In this document: piece by piece, positions 18,481 through 27,602 of the stretch | Numbering within the stretch: position 1 is the stretch's first letter | Layout of the letters: each line of letters begins with the position of its first letter | From: Chromohalobacter israelensis | Lineage (GTDB): Bacteria; Pseudomonadota; Gammaproteobacteria; Pseudomonadales; Halomonadaceae | Assembly (NCBI GenBank): GCA_000761475.1 | Contig: JQNW01000007.1 | Span: forward strand, 124,001 to 188,000 | Direction: 5' to 3' | DNA length: 64,000 nucleotides | Notes under the pieces: model-generated | Seen by the model: the letters and a program-made list of their open reading frames with translations, nothing else | Database searches by the model: none | Told to the model about the DNA's origin: nothing | Program-made: the position numbers and the translations under genes

Positions 18481-19230
18481 ATGCGTCAACTGCACTTCGA
18501 TTTCAGCGGTAGCGTGGTGTTGATCACCGGGGCGGCCAACGGCATCGGCAAACAGCTCGCCGAGCGGTTCGCGGCAGGCGGCGCCCATCTGGTGCTGGCC
18601 GACCGCAGCGAGGCGGTCGAGGCGGTCGCCCGGGCACTCGGCGACACCCACCTGGCCGCGGTGCTCGATGTCAGCGAGGAAGATGCCGTCGAGGCGATGG
18701 TCACCCAGGCCATCGAGCGCTTCGGCCACATCGACGTGCTGGTCAACAATGCCGGCATCGGCCCGCTGGCGCCCGCCGAGTCGATGGAGGCCACGCTCTG
18801 GGATGCCACCCAGGCGGTCAACCTGCGCGGCGTGTTCCTGTGTTGTCGCGCGGTGGGACGGCGCATGCGCGAGCGCGGCTACGGACGCATCGTCAATCTT
18901 GCCTCGCAGGCGGCCAGCGTCGGCCTGGAAGGGCACCTGGCCTACTGTGCCAGCAAGTCCGGCGTGCTGGGGCTGACGCGTACCCTGGCGCTGGAATGGG
19001 GGCCGTACGGAGTGACCGCCAACGCGGTGTCGCCGACGGTGGTCGACACCGAATTGGGACGCTACGGCTGGGCCGGGGAGAAGGGCGAGCGCATGAAGGC
19101 GCTGATTCCCACCCGGCGTTTCGCCACCCCCGACGAGATCGCCGACAGCATATTGTTCCTGGCTGCCCGCGAGTCGGCGATGATCAACGGCGCCGACCTG
19201 CGGGTGGACGGCGGTTATACCGCGTGCTGA
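18481..19230 (+). CDS. SDR polyol dehydrogenase, GolD/D-threitol-dehydrogenase-like
   Basis: 249-residue short-chain dehydrogenase with LITGAANGIGKQLAE, LVNNAGIG and YCASKSGVLGL. The segment NAVSPTVVDTELGRYGWAGE followed by IPTRRFATPDEIADSILFLA matches the GolD/DthD group, which act on D-arabinitol or D-threitol. D-arabinitol to D-xylulose would match the xylulokinase gene downstream. The start at 18481 has GGGAGCGAGG in front; an in-frame ATG at 18460 lacks one. Substrate assignment is moderate. Confidence 0.85.
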   Translation: MRQLHFDFSGSVVLITGAANGIGKQLAERFAAGGAHLVLADRSEAVEAVARALGDTHLAAVLDVSEEDAVEAMVTQAIERFGHIDVLVNNAGIGPLAPAESMEATLWDATQAVNLRGVFLCCRAVGRRMRERGYGRIVNLASQAASVGLEGHLAYCASKSGVLGLTRTLALEWGPYGVTANAVSPTVVDTELGRYGWAGEKGERMKALIPTRRFATPDEIADSILFLAARESAMINGADLRVDGGYTAC

Positions 19231-19245
19231 CGAGGGACGGGAGCC

Positions 19246-19959
19246 ATGACGGACATCTCTGCCAACGCCGATGACGCGCTCATGATGACGCCGACGCTCG
19301 AGGCCATGGCCGAGCGGTTGCTGACGCACGCCTCGCCGGAGCGTCGCACCCTGGTGGCCATCGCCGGCCCGCCGGCGGCGGGCAAGTCGACGCTCACCCA
19401 GCGGCTCTGCGAGCGGCTCAATGTCCTGCAGCCGGGTGTGGCGGCCATCGTCCCCATGGACGGGTATCACTTCGACAACGCGGTGCTCGCGCCCCAGGGC
19501 CGGCTGGACATCAAGGGCGCGCCGGAAACCTTCGATGTCGCGGGGCTGCTGAGCGACCTGACACGCCTGCGTCGCGACGACGGCGCGGTGGCCGTACCGG
19601 TATTCGATCGCCCGCTCGACCTGGCACGCGCCGGCGGCCGCCTGATCCTGCCCGAGCATCGCCTGGTGCTGGTCGAGGGCAATTACCTGTTGCTGGACGC
19701 TCCGCCCTGGCGCGAGCTGCAAGCCTTGTTCGACCTGTCGGTGTTCATCGACGTGCCCGATAGCGTGCTGGTCGAGCGTCTGCTGTGCCGCTGGCGAGAC
19801 ATGGGGCAGGACCCGGCCGGCGCGCGGGCACGCACCCATGACAAGGACATGCTCAACGCACGGCTGGTCAACGATCGCTCGGCGGCGCCGGACTGGCGCT
19901 GGCAATTTCACGCTGCTATTCGACACTCGCTCGGCCCCAAGGAGTCTTCCCATGACTGA
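19246..19959 (+). CDS. P-loop sugar/nucleoside kinase (uridine-kinase/PRK-like)
   Basis: 237-residue kinase with Walker A GPPAAGKST (41-49) and the family pattern VPMDGYHFDNAVL, DIKGAPETFDV, VPVFDRPLDLA and LVLVEGNYLLLD. This is the PRK/uridine-kinase/pantothenate-kinase fold. Homologs near sugar ABC operons (for example FrcK in rhizobia) are presumed fructose kinases. If so, the operon has two candidate ketose kinases of unrelated folds besides xylulokinase. Its 3' end overlaps mtlK by 8 bases. Confidence 0.8.
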   Translation: MTDISANADDALMMTPTLEAMAERLLTHASPERRTLVAIAGPPAAGKSTLTQRLCERLNVLQPGVAAIVPMDGYHFDNAVLAPQGRLDIKGAPETFDVAGLLSDLTRLRRDDGAVAVPVFDRPLDLARAGGRLILPEHRLVLVEGNYLLLDAPPWRELQALFDLSVFIDVPDSVLVERLLCRWRDMGQDPAGARARTHDKDMLNARLVNDRSAAPDWRWQFHAAIRHSLGPKESSHD

Positions 19960-21445
19960 ACTGACCAACGCTACCCTGGCGCGTCTCGATGCCGCCGTCG
20001 CCACGCCGAGCTACGACCGCTCGCAGCTCACCCCTGGCATCGTCCATATCGGCGTGGGCGGGTTTCACCGGGCTCATCAGGCGATGTATCTCGATGCGCT
20101 GATGAATCGGGGCGAGGCGCTCGACTGGGCCATCATCGGTGTCGGCGTGATGCCCGGCGATACGCGCATGCGCGATGCCCTGGCCGCGCAGGACCATCTC
20201 TACACGCTGGTGGTCAAGCACCCCGATGGCCGCTACGAACCGCGGGTGATCGGCTCGCTCATCGATTACCTCTTCGCGCCCGACGATCCCGAGGCGGTCA
20301 TCGAGGCCATGAGCGATCCCGCGATTCGCATCGTCTCCCTGACGGTCACCGAAGGGGGCTACAACATCGATCCCGCCAACGGCGAATACGATCTCGCGAC
20401 CCCCGACGTGCGCCATGACCTGGCCTCGCCCCAGGCGCCACGTACCACCTTCGGGCTGGTCATCGCGGCGCTCCAGCGGCGGCGCGAACGGGGCATCGCA
20501 CCGTTCACGGTGATGTCGTGCGACAACATCGAAGGCAATGGCGATGTCGCCCGCAAGATGTTCACCGCCCATGCCCGGGCGCTGGATGCCGAATTGGGCG
20601 CCTGGGTTGAAGCCGAGGTCAGCTTCCCCAACGCCATGGTCGATCGCATCACGCCGGTGACGACCCCGGCCGATTGTCAGGCGCTGGCGGAACGCTTCGG
20701 GGTGGAAGACCAGTGGCCGGTGGTCTGCGAACCGTTCACCCAATGGGTGCTCGAGGATCATTTCTCGCTCGGCCGCCCGCCCTACGAACGGGTCGGCGTG
20801 CAGATGGTCGAGGATGTCGTGCCCTATGAGCTGATGAAACTGCGCCTGCTCAACGCCAGCCATCAGGCGTTGACCTACTTCGGCTATCTCGCCGGCTACC
20901 GCTATGCCCACGAAGTGTGCCAGGACCCGCTGTTCGTCGAGTTCCTGCTCGATTACATGCGACTCGAGGCCACGCCGACCCTGTCGCCGGTACCGGGCGT
21001 CGATCTGGCCGACTACCGGCAGACGCTGATCGAGCGTTTCGCCAACCCCGAGATCAAGGACACCCTGGCACGCCTGTGTGCCGAGAGTTCCGACCGCATC
21101 CCCAAATGGTTGCTGCCGGTGATTCGCGAGCAGCTCGCGCGCGGTGGCGATATTCACCGCAGTGCCGCCGTGGTCGCCAGCTGGGCGCGTTACGCCGAGG
21201 GCGTCGACGAGCAGGGTGAGCCCATCGAGGTGGTCGATCGGCTCAAGGAGCGCTTGATGGCGGTTGCCAGCAAGAATCGCGATCACCCCACGGCATTCAT
21301 CGAGCAGACCGCGCTGTTCGGCGAGCTGGCACGCGACGCGCGTTTCCGCGATGCTTACCTGCATGCGCTGCATGGCCTGCACACCGCAGGCGCGCGTGCG
21401 ACACTGCACGAGGTGGTCGAGGGTCACATGGCGTCACGCGACTAG
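19952..21445 (+). CDS. mtlK: Mannitol 2-dehydrogenase
   Basis: 497-residue polyol-specific long-chain dehydrogenase that oxidises D-mannitol to D-fructose with NAD+; relatives also use D-arabinitol and sorbitol. Family motifs are IVHIGVGGFHRAHQAMYLD (cofactor), VTEGGYN, SCDNIEGNG, FPNAMVDRITPVT and the catalytic lysine region YELMKLRLLNASHQALTYFG. AGGAG lies before the ATG at 19952, which overlaps the kinase gene by 8 bases. Length is normal for the family. Confidence 0.94.
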   Translation: MTELTNATLARLDAAVATPSYDRSQLTPGIVHIGVGGFHRAHQAMYLDALMNRGEALDWAIIGVGVMPGDTRMRDALAAQDHLYTLVVKHPDGRYEPRVIGSLIDYLFAPDDPEAVIEAMSDPAIRIVSLTVTEGGYNIDPANGEYDLATPDVRHDLASPQAPRTTFGLVIAALQRRRERGIAPFTVMSCDNIEGNGDVARKMFTAHARALDAELGAWVEAEVSFPNAMVDRITPVTTPADCQALAERFGVEDQWPVVCEPFTQWVLEDHFSLGRPPYERVGVQMVEDVVPYELMKLRLLNASHQALTYFGYLAGYRYAHEVCQDPLFVEFLLDYMRLEATPTLSPVPGVDLADYRQTLIERFANPEIKDTLARLCAESSDRIPKWLLPVIREQLARGGDIHRSAAVVASWARYAEGVDEQGEPIEVVDRLKERLMAVASKNRDHPTAFIEQTALFGELARDARFRDAYLHALHGLHTAGARATLHEVVEGHMASRD

Positions 21446-21505
21446 GCAGCGGATACTCGAGGTCTTGCCCCATGCGGGCCATACACTGCAGCGCAAGGAG
21501 AGAGC

Positions 21506-23002
21506 ATGTACGTTGGCGTGGATTGTGGAACGCAAAGCACCAAGGTGGTGATCGTCGACGTCCAGCGCGCGGCGATCCTGGGCGAGGCCAGCCGCCCGCA
21601 TCATCTGATGGAAGGTGACGGCGGCCGACGCGAACAGGACGTGAACGAGTGGACGCACGCCTTGACCGAGGCGTTTCACGAGGCGGTCGCCAAGGCCGGG
21701 ATCCAGGCGCGCGAGATACGCGCCATCGGCGTCTCGGGGCAGCAGCACGGCATGGTGGCCCTGGACGCCGACGGCCTTCCGTTGCACCCCGCGAAGCTGT
21801 GGTGTGATACCGAGACAGCGCTTCACAACGAGGCGTTGATCGAGCAGCTCGGTGGCCGCGAGGGCTGCCTGGACAAGCTGGGCCTGGTGCTGCAAACCGG
21901 CTACACCGCCTCGAAGGTGGCATGGCTGCGGGAGACGCATCCCGAGGCGTATCGGCGCATCGACACCTTGCTGCTGCCCCATGATTACCTCAACTTCTGG
22001 CTCACCGGCGAGCGTGTCGCCGAATGCGGCGATGCCTCGGGCACCGGCTATTTCGACACGCGAGCGCGCGAGTGGCGACTCGACGTGTTCGAGACGCTGG
22101 CGCCGGAGCTCTCGCCGACGCGGGTGCTGCCTCGTCTGATCGACTCCCGCGAGCCGGTGGGCACGGTGCGTCCCGACCTGGCCCGCGAGCTGGGGCTGGC
22201 CGATGACGTACTGGTGGCCAGCGGGGGCGGCGACAACATGATGGCGGCGATCGGTACCGGCAACATCGCGCCCGGCATGGTGACCTTGAGTCTGGGCACC
22301 TCGGGGACCGTGTATGCCCATTCGGACGCCCCGGTGGAAGCGGAGGACGCCCAGGTCGCCAATTTCTGCGCCAGCCACGGTGGCTGGCTGCCGCTGATAT
22401 GCACCATGAACGTCACCTCGGCGACGACCAAGGTGCGCGAGTTGCTGGGGCTCGATCTGGAAGCCTTTGGCGAGTGCGTGGCCAGGGCGCCGCTGGGTGC
22501 CGAGGGCGTGATGGCCTTGCCGTTCTTCAACGGCGAGCGCGTGCCGGCATTGCCGCATGCCTCGGCCAGTTTCGTGGGCATGACGAGTCTCAATACCACG
22601 CGGGACAATCTGTGCCGAGCGGTAGTCGAAGGGACGACGTTCGGGCTACGCTATGGGTTCGAGCGATTGGGCGATCTGGCATCCCGGGCCAGCCAAGTGC
22701 GTCTGGTCGGTGGTGGCGCCAAGAGTCCGGTATGGCGCCAGATCGTCGCCGATGTCTTGGATGTCGACGTGATCTGTCCCCGCATCACTGAAGCCGCCGC
22801 ACTGGGTGGGGCGATTCAGGCCGCATGGTGCGATACCCTGTCACGCGGGACGGGCGAGTCGCTGTCGGCGCTCACCGAGCGGCTCGTCGAGGTGGATCTC
22901 GACACCCTCACCCGCCCGCGTGGCGAACCGGTGCGCCGTTATCAGGAACTTTACCAGCGTTACCGTCAGGCGCTGGCCGAACGCTACGACGTCGCGCCAT
23001 GA
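21506..23002 (+). CDS. xylB: Xylulokinase
   Basis: 498-residue FGGY-family kinase that phosphorylates D-xylulose (from D-arabinitol or xylitol) to xylulose 5-phosphate. It begins MYVGVDCGTQSTKVVIVD (phosphate 1 motif). It has GVSGQQHGMVALD, WCDTETALHNE, LSLGTSGTVYAH and the C-terminal VRLVGGGAKSPVWRQIVADVL with the AALGGAIQAAW region. RBS is AAGGAGAG. Placed after mtlK and before transaldolase, it supports D-arabinitol as an operon substrate. Confidence 0.93.
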   Translation: MYVGVDCGTQSTKVVIVDVQRAAILGEASRPHHLMEGDGGRREQDVNEWTHALTEAFHEAVAKAGIQAREIRAIGVSGQQHGMVALDADGLPLHPAKLWCDTETALHNEALIEQLGGREGCLDKLGLVLQTGYTASKVAWLRETHPEAYRRIDTLLLPHDYLNFWLTGERVAECGDASGTGYFDTRAREWRLDVFETLAPELSPTRVLPRLIDSREPVGTVRPDLARELGLADDVLVASGGGDNMMAAIGTGNIAPGMVTLSLGTSGTVYAHSDAPVEAEDAQVANFCASHGGWLPLICTMNVTSATTKVRELLGLDLEAFGECVARAPLGAEGVMALPFFNGERVPALPHASASFVGMTSLNTTRDNLCRAVVEGTTFGLRYGFERLGDLASRASQVRLVGGGAKSPVWRQIVADVLDVDVICPRITEAAALGGAIQAAWCDTLSRGTGESLSALTERLVEVDLDTLTRPRGEPVRRYQELYQRYRQALAERYDVAP

Positions 23003-23041
23003 GACGCGACCCATGACCCTTTTCGTTACAGGACATTTGCC

Positions 23042-23992
23042 ATGACGCAACTCGAGGCTCTCAAGCAACTTTCGATGGTGGTCGCCGATACCGGCGATCT
23101 CGAGGCGATCAAGCGCTATCAGCCGCACGATGCCACGACAAATCCTTCGCTGATCCTCAAGGCCTTCGAGCTGCCCGGCTATCAAGCACTGATCGACGAG
23201 ACGCTGTCGCAGGTCAAGGCCGATATCGCAGATCCCCAGGCCCGTGTCGACGAGGCGGTGGACCGTCTGTCCGTGGCCATGGGCAGCGAGATCACGCAGC
23301 TCATTCCGGGGCGCGTGTCCACGGAAGTGGCCGCCAAGCTGTCCTTCGACCGCGAGGCGAGCATCGCGAAGGCACATCGTCTCATCGAGCTTTACGAACA
23401 GCGCGGTATCGGCCGCGAGCGCGTGCTGATCAAGCTGGCATCCACCTGGGAAGGCATCCGTGCCGCCGAGCAGCTCGAGAAGGAAGGCATTCAGTGCAAC
23501 CTGACGCTGCTGTTTTCCGAGGCGCAGGCACGGGCCTGCTTCGACGCCGGGGTGTATCTGATCTCGCCCTTCGTGGGTCGCGTCACCGACTGGTACAAGC
23601 AGAAGACCGGGCAGGAATACACGCCGGAAGAAGATCCGGGCGTGGTGTTCGTGCGCAAGGTCTGCGACATCGCCAGCCGCTACCGCTACGACACCGTGGT
23701 CATGGGCGCCAGCTTCCGTACCAAGGGCCAGATCCTGGGGCTGGCCGGCTGCAATCGCCTGACCATTTCACCGGCACTGCTCGAGGAGCTCGAGAGTGAG
23801 GAAGGCGACATCGAACGCAAAATCAGCGATGTCGGGGACGCCAGCGAGCGACTCGCGCCGATCGATGAAGCCGCGTTCCGCTGGGGGCTCAATCAGGATG
23901 CCATGGCGACGGAGAAGCTCGCCGAGGGCATTCGCCGCTTCGCCGACGATCAGGCGACCCTCGAGGAGAAGCTCGCCGCGCGCCTGGGATGA
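23042..23992 (+). CDS. tal: Transaldolase
   Basis: 316-residue class I aldolase of the non-oxidative pentose phosphate pathway, TalB type. The Schiff-base lysine is K131 in [16 protein letters not shown] (E. coli TalB K132). [12 protein letters not shown] and [12 protein letters not shown] are also family signatures. It ends the polyol operon before a strong terminator and links xylulose 5-phosphate and fructose 6-phosphate made upstream to central metabolism. Confidence 0.96.
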   Translation: MTQLEALKQLSMVVADTGDLEAIKRYQPHDATTNPSLILKAFELPGYQALIDETLSQVKADIADPQARVDEAVDRLSVAMGSEITQLIPGRVSTEVAAKLSFDREASIAKAHRLIELYEQRGIGRERVLIKLASTWEGIRAAEQLEKEGIQCNLTLLFSEAQARACFDAGVYLISPFVGRVTDWYKQKTGQEYTPEEDPGVVFVRKVCDIASRYRYDTVVMGASFRTKGQILGLAGCNRLTISPALLEELESEEGDIERKISDVGDASERLAPIDEAAFRWGLNQDAMATEKLAEGIRRFADDQATLEEKLAARLG

Positions 23993-24016
23993 CGCGCCAT
24001 CGCGTAGCGTGAAGAC

Positions 24017-24050
24017 AAGAAGGCCGGCGAATGCCGGCCTTCTTGCGTTT
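24017..24050 (+). terminator. Terminator at end of polyol operon
   Basis: 12-bp perfect stem AAGAAGGCCGGC/GCCGGCCTTCTT with tetraloop GAAT, 24 bases after the tal stop. The run of T is interrupted by G (TTGCGTTT). The convergent gene gabD ends at 24128, so it may work for both strands. Confidence 0.85.
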
Positions 24051-24127
24051 CACAGGGGGCAATGCGGCGGATGGCCGGGCCATGGTACCGGTCCGCATCG
24101 TCGCCTAGACCGCTTGACGCTCGGCGG

Positions 24128-25582
24128 TCACCGCTTGGGGCCGATGCAGTAATATTGGGTTTCCAGATATTCTTCCATGCCGGCATGGGCGCCTTCGCGG
24201 CCCAGCCCCGACTGCTTCACCCCCCCGAAGGGGATGTGTGGTCCGGTGATGTCCATGGTATTCACCCCGACCATGCCGAACTCCAGATTGCGCAGGAACT
24301 TGCGGATGCGGGCATCGTCCTGGGTGTACACGTACGAGGCGAGACCGTAGATGGTGTCGTTGGCGGCGGCGATGACCTCATCGTCGTCATCGAAGGCACG
24401 GATGGCCGCCACCGGAGCGAATGCTTCCTCGACGGACACGCGCATGTCGGTCGTGAAGTCGGCCACCAGCGTGGGCATGAAAAACCGGGCGCCGGGGGCC
24501 TCGCCTTGATCGCGGCCGATGACGCGTGCGCCCTTGTCCCTCGCGTCGTCGACCAGCGCCCGGGCTTTCTCGACCGCGTCGCGGTTGATCAGCGGCCCGA
24601 TCTCGTTGTCTTCATCGAAGCCGTTGCCCACGTCCATGGCATTCATGCGTTCGGCGAAGCGCTGGATGAAGTCTTCATAGCGTGAGCGATGCACGTAGAT
24701 CCGGTTGGCGGCGACACAATCCTGACCGCTGGTCTGGAACTTGGCCGCGATCGCCCCGTCGACGGCGGTCTCCAGGTCGACATCGTCACAGACGATGAAC
24801 GGTGCGTTGCCGCCGAGCTCCATCGCCGTGCACTTCACCGTATCCGCACTCTGACGCAAGAGTTGCCGCCCCACCTGGGTGGAGCCGGTGAACGACAGGG
24901 CGCGTACGCGATCATCGGCACACACGGTGTCGGAGAAACGCTTGCCGGCGCAGGTCAGCACATTGAACTCGCCGTTCGTCAGCCCGGCGCGTTCGGCCAA
25001 TACGGCCAGGGCCAGGGCACTGAAAGGGGTCTGGCTGGCAGGGTTGACCAGCGTGGTGCAGCCTGCGGCCAGGGCGGCCCCGACCTTGCGCGTGATCATC
25101 GCCAGTGGAAAGTTCCACGGCGTGATGATGGCGGCCACGCCCACCGGCTGTCGGGTCGTGCCAATCGCGAATGCCGGGTCTTCCGGCGGCAGGGTCTCGC
25201 CGGTGGCGCGGCGTGCCTCCTCGGCGAACCAGCGCAAGAAACTTGCGGCATAGTCGACCTCACCACGGGCTTCTGCAAGTGGTTTGCCCTGCTCCAGGGT
25301 CATCAGGCGGGCAAGCGCTTCGGCATGCTCGTGCATGCCTTCGTACCATGCCAGCAGTTTGTCGGCGCGCTCGACCCCCGAGGTACAGCGCCATGTCTCG
25401 AAAGCGCGCGACGCTGCGTCGATCGCTTCTTCGACATGGGGGGATTGAAGTTCCGGTACGTGACCTATCACCTGTTCGGTCGCCGGGTCGCTGACTTCCC
25501 GACGGTCGTCATCGGGGGCGCCGGTCCAGCGGCCACCGATGAAGGCTTGTTCACGCATCAATGCTTTTTCATCGCCTTCCAT
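24128..25582 (-). CDS. gabD: Succinate-semialdehyde dehydrogenase (GabD-like aldehyde dehydrogenase)
   Basis: 484-residue ALDH. It has PWNFP (oxyanion Asn157), general base E255 in MELGGNAPF, and nucleophile C289 in TSGQDCVAANRIYV. The GabD-type C-terminal FGGVKQSGLGREGAHAGMEEYLE is also present. It would convert succinate semialdehyde to succinate in GABA or polyamine breakdown. The usual KPASQTP is NPASQTP here (N180), see findings. I prefer the start at 25582 because GGGAG lies 7 bases before it; a longer start at 25618 also has a GGAG. No gabT lies nearby. Confidence 0.9.
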   Translation of the reverse strand: MEGDEKALMREQAFIGGRWTGAPDDDRREVSDPATEQVIGHVPELQSPHVEEAIDAASRAFETWRCTSGVERADKLLAWYEGMHEHAEALARLMTLEQGKPLAEARGEVDYAASFLRWFAEEARRATGETLPPEDPAFAIGTTRQPVGVAAIITPWNFPLAMITRKVGAALAAGCTTLVNPASQTPFSALALAVLAERAGLTNGEFNVLTCAGKRFSDTVCADDRVRALSFTGSTQVGRQLLRQSADTVKCTAMELGGNAPFIVCDDVDLETAVDGAIAAKFQTSGQDCVAANRIYVHRSRYEDFIQRFAERMNAMDVGNGFDEDNEIGPLINRDAVEKARALVDDARDKGARVIGRDQGEAPGARFFMPTLVADFTTDMRVSVEEAFAPVAAIRAFDDDDEVIAAANDTIYGLASYVYTQDDARIRKFLRNLEFGMVGVNTMDITGPHIPFGGVKQSGLGREGAHAGMEEYLETQYYCIGPKR

Positions 25583-25756
25583 AGCAATACTCCCGAAAAA
25601 ACGTTGGCTGACGCTCATGACGCTACGCTCCAGGACGGCACAGGCTCAAGCGCCATCATGTATGGCCATCGTTACCAGTGAATACGTCGGTAATGAATGT
25701 CGCAACCTCGTGCACGGCACTTTTCGGTGATGGTGTGTGCACGGTTCGATTGGAGG

Positions 25757-25776
25757 AGGCCGGCATTCGCCGGCCT
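25757..25776 (-). terminator. Hairpin after the luciferase-like gene
   Basis: AGGCCGGC/GCCGGCCT with a 4-base loop lies between the 25805 gene and gabD, both read on the minus strand. The core is the same sequence as the tal terminator, read in the other orientation. A T run is lacking on the minus strand, so termination may be weak. Confidence 0.5.
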
Positions 25777-25804
25777 TGTTCGTTTGGCAGGTGGGTGACG
25801 GGGC

Positions 25805-26800
25805 TCAGCCTTTCCAGACCTCGGCGAGAATTTCGTACGAACGGCGGCGGTCCTCGTGGTCGTAGAAATCACCATTGATCATCAGTTCGTCGGCCTGGGT
25901 GTGCGCGAGCAGGTCCTCGAGTTCGTCCCGGATCGTCTCGGGACCGCCGACGATCGCCGCGCCGAGGTTCTGGCTGACCATGGCGCGTTCCTGCGGCGAC
26001 CAGTCGAGCGACTCGACAGGGGGCAGGGTGCGCGTGCTCTTGCCGCGTATCAGGTTGAGGAACTTCTGCTGCTGGGTGGTGGCCAGGTAGTGCGCATGGG
26101 CGTCGTTGTCGGCGGCAACCAGGGGGATGCCCAGCATCACGTAGGGGGCGTCCAGTACCTCGGAGGGCTGGAACGTCTGCCGATAGAGGTGGACGGCTTC
26201 CAGCATGTAGCCGGGCGCGAACTGGCCGGCGAAGGCGAACGGCAGCCCGAGCTGCGCGGCGAGCCGGGCGCTGAAGTCGCTGGAGCCCAGCAGCCAGATC
26301 GGCACGTGCGTCCCCTGGCCGGGAATCGCCTTGACTCGCTGATCGGGCAGGGCGTCGCCGAGGTAGCCGCGCAGTTCGGCCAGGCGGTCGGGAAAGTCAC
26401 TGACGCCGGCACGTGGATTGCGACGCATGGCCTGCATGGTCACGCCGTCGGAACCGGGGGCACGCCCCAGGCCGAGATCGATGCGCCCGGGATAGAGCGT
26501 TTCCAGGGTGCCGAATTGCTCGGCGACCACCAGCGGCGGATGGTTCGGCAGCATGATGCCGCCGGACCCCACGCGGATGCGCTGCGTCTTGCCGGCGACA
26601 TGACCGATCAGCAACGACGTGGCGGCGCTGGCGATGCCGTCGATGTTGTGATGCTCGGCCAGCCAGTAGCGATTGTAGCCCAGGGTGTCGGCGAGCTGGG
26701 CGAGATCGACCGTGCGCTCGAACGTTTCGGCGGCGGTACCGTCGCGGGTGATCGGGGCCAGATCGAGAACGGACAGGGGGATTTGCGAGAGTCGGCTCAT
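25805..26800 (-). CDS. Luciferase-like (LLM-class) flavin-dependent oxidoreductase
   Basis: 331-residue member of the bacterial luciferase-like monooxygenase superfamily, MsnO8/YhbW type. It begins [21 protein letters not shown] and shows [41 protein letters not shown] and [10 protein letters not shown], all family signatures around the FMN site. RBS CGAGG precedes the ATG. It stands alone, upstream of gabD. The substrate is unknown. Confidence 0.9.
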   Translation of the reverse strand: MSRLSQIPLSVLDLAPITRDGTAAETFERTVDLAQLADTLGYNRYWLAEHHNIDGIASAATSLLIGHVAGKTQRIRVGSGGIMLPNHPPLVVAEQFGTLETLYPGRIDLGLGRAPGSDGVTMQAMRRNPRAGVSDFPDRLAELRGYLGDALPDQRVKAIPGQGTHVPIWLLGSSDFSARLAAQLGLPFAFAGQFAPGYMLEAVHLYRQTFQPSEVLDAPYVMLGIPLVAADNDAHAHYLATTQQQKFLNLIRGKSTRTLPPVESLDWSPQERAMVSQNLGAAIVGGPETIRDELEDLLAHTQADELMINGDFYDHEDRRRSYEILAEVWKG

Positions 26801-26898
26801 GGGAACCTCGAGGGAGAAATGAGTGAGTCGTTAGTCGGCTCAATATTCATCCACTCTTGGGGCATGGGCGCGACAACTCAACCCCGGCCACGATTCGG

Positions 26899-27573
26899 TC
26901 ATTCCAGCGCGTCGAGACGTTGACGGATCTGCTCGCGCCGTCCCTGATCGGCGGTTTCCCGTCCCGGCCGGGACGGGGCTTTCATGGCCTTCTCCAGCGC
27001 CTGGCGGGCCGCGGCGTCGTGGCCCTGCGCGTGCAGGAAGTCGCCCCAGAAATAGAGCGGATCGATGCCGTCGGGGTCGATGGTCAGCGCCTTTTGCAGC
27101 ATGGCTCTCGCCTTGTCGTCGTCACCGAAGCCGATCGGCCAGCCGGGGACCTGATAGTAGAGCGCCCCGAGACTGGTATAGGCCGAGCCGTCGAGGGCGG
27201 TGTCGTCCAGTGCCAATGCCTTTTCCAGATCGCTCTTGGCCTCCTTGGCTAGCGACAGCGCGCCCAGTCCGCCCTTGGCGCCGGCTTCGCTGCTGCGGAT
27301 GATCCCGGCCCAGATGTAGAGTTCGGCGGCATCGGGGTGGGCGTCGATCAACGCCCGGGCGCGTTGGTAGAGCTGATCGAAGCCGTCGGCGCGCCGGCGC
27401 TCCGGCGTCTGGTACTGGATCTGCGCCCAGCGGCTCTGCAGTTCGTGGACACCGCCGGCGACGGCACCGCTCATCGCCGAAGCGGTGGGCGAGAGCGCCG
27501 ATGTCAGGCCGATGAGGAAGATGATGGTCGCATAGCGACGCGCGTGACGAGCCATTCGGGAAGTCGCGGACAT
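26899..27573 (-). CDS. Exported TPR-repeat protein
   Basis: 224-residue protein with a signal peptide (IIFLIGLTSALSPTASAMS) followed by tetratricopeptide-like helices, for example LYQRARALIDAHPDAAELYI, DLEKALALDD and ARAMLQKALTIDPDGIDPLY. A basic C-terminal tail (GRREQIRQRLDAL) follows. It is probably periplasmic and scaffolding. It follows the SDR gene by 29 bp on the same strand and may be the last gene of the thermostable-hemolysin-family operon. ATG at 27573 chosen because it begins the signal peptide; upstream frame is antisense noise. Confidence 0.8.
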   Translation of the reverse strand: MSATSRMARHARRYATIIFLIGLTSALSPTASAMSGAVAGGVHELQSRWAQIQYQTPERRRADGFDQLYQRARALIDAHPDAAELYIWAGIIRSSEAGAKGGLGALSLAKEAKSDLEKALALDDTALDGSAYTSLGALYYQVPGWPIGFGDDDKARAMLQKALTIDPDGIDPLYFWGDFLHAQGHDAAARQALEKAMKAPSRPGRETADQGRREQIRQRLDALE

Positions 27574-27602
27574 GAGCGGTCTCCGGGAGTTGTTGCCGCG
27601 CG

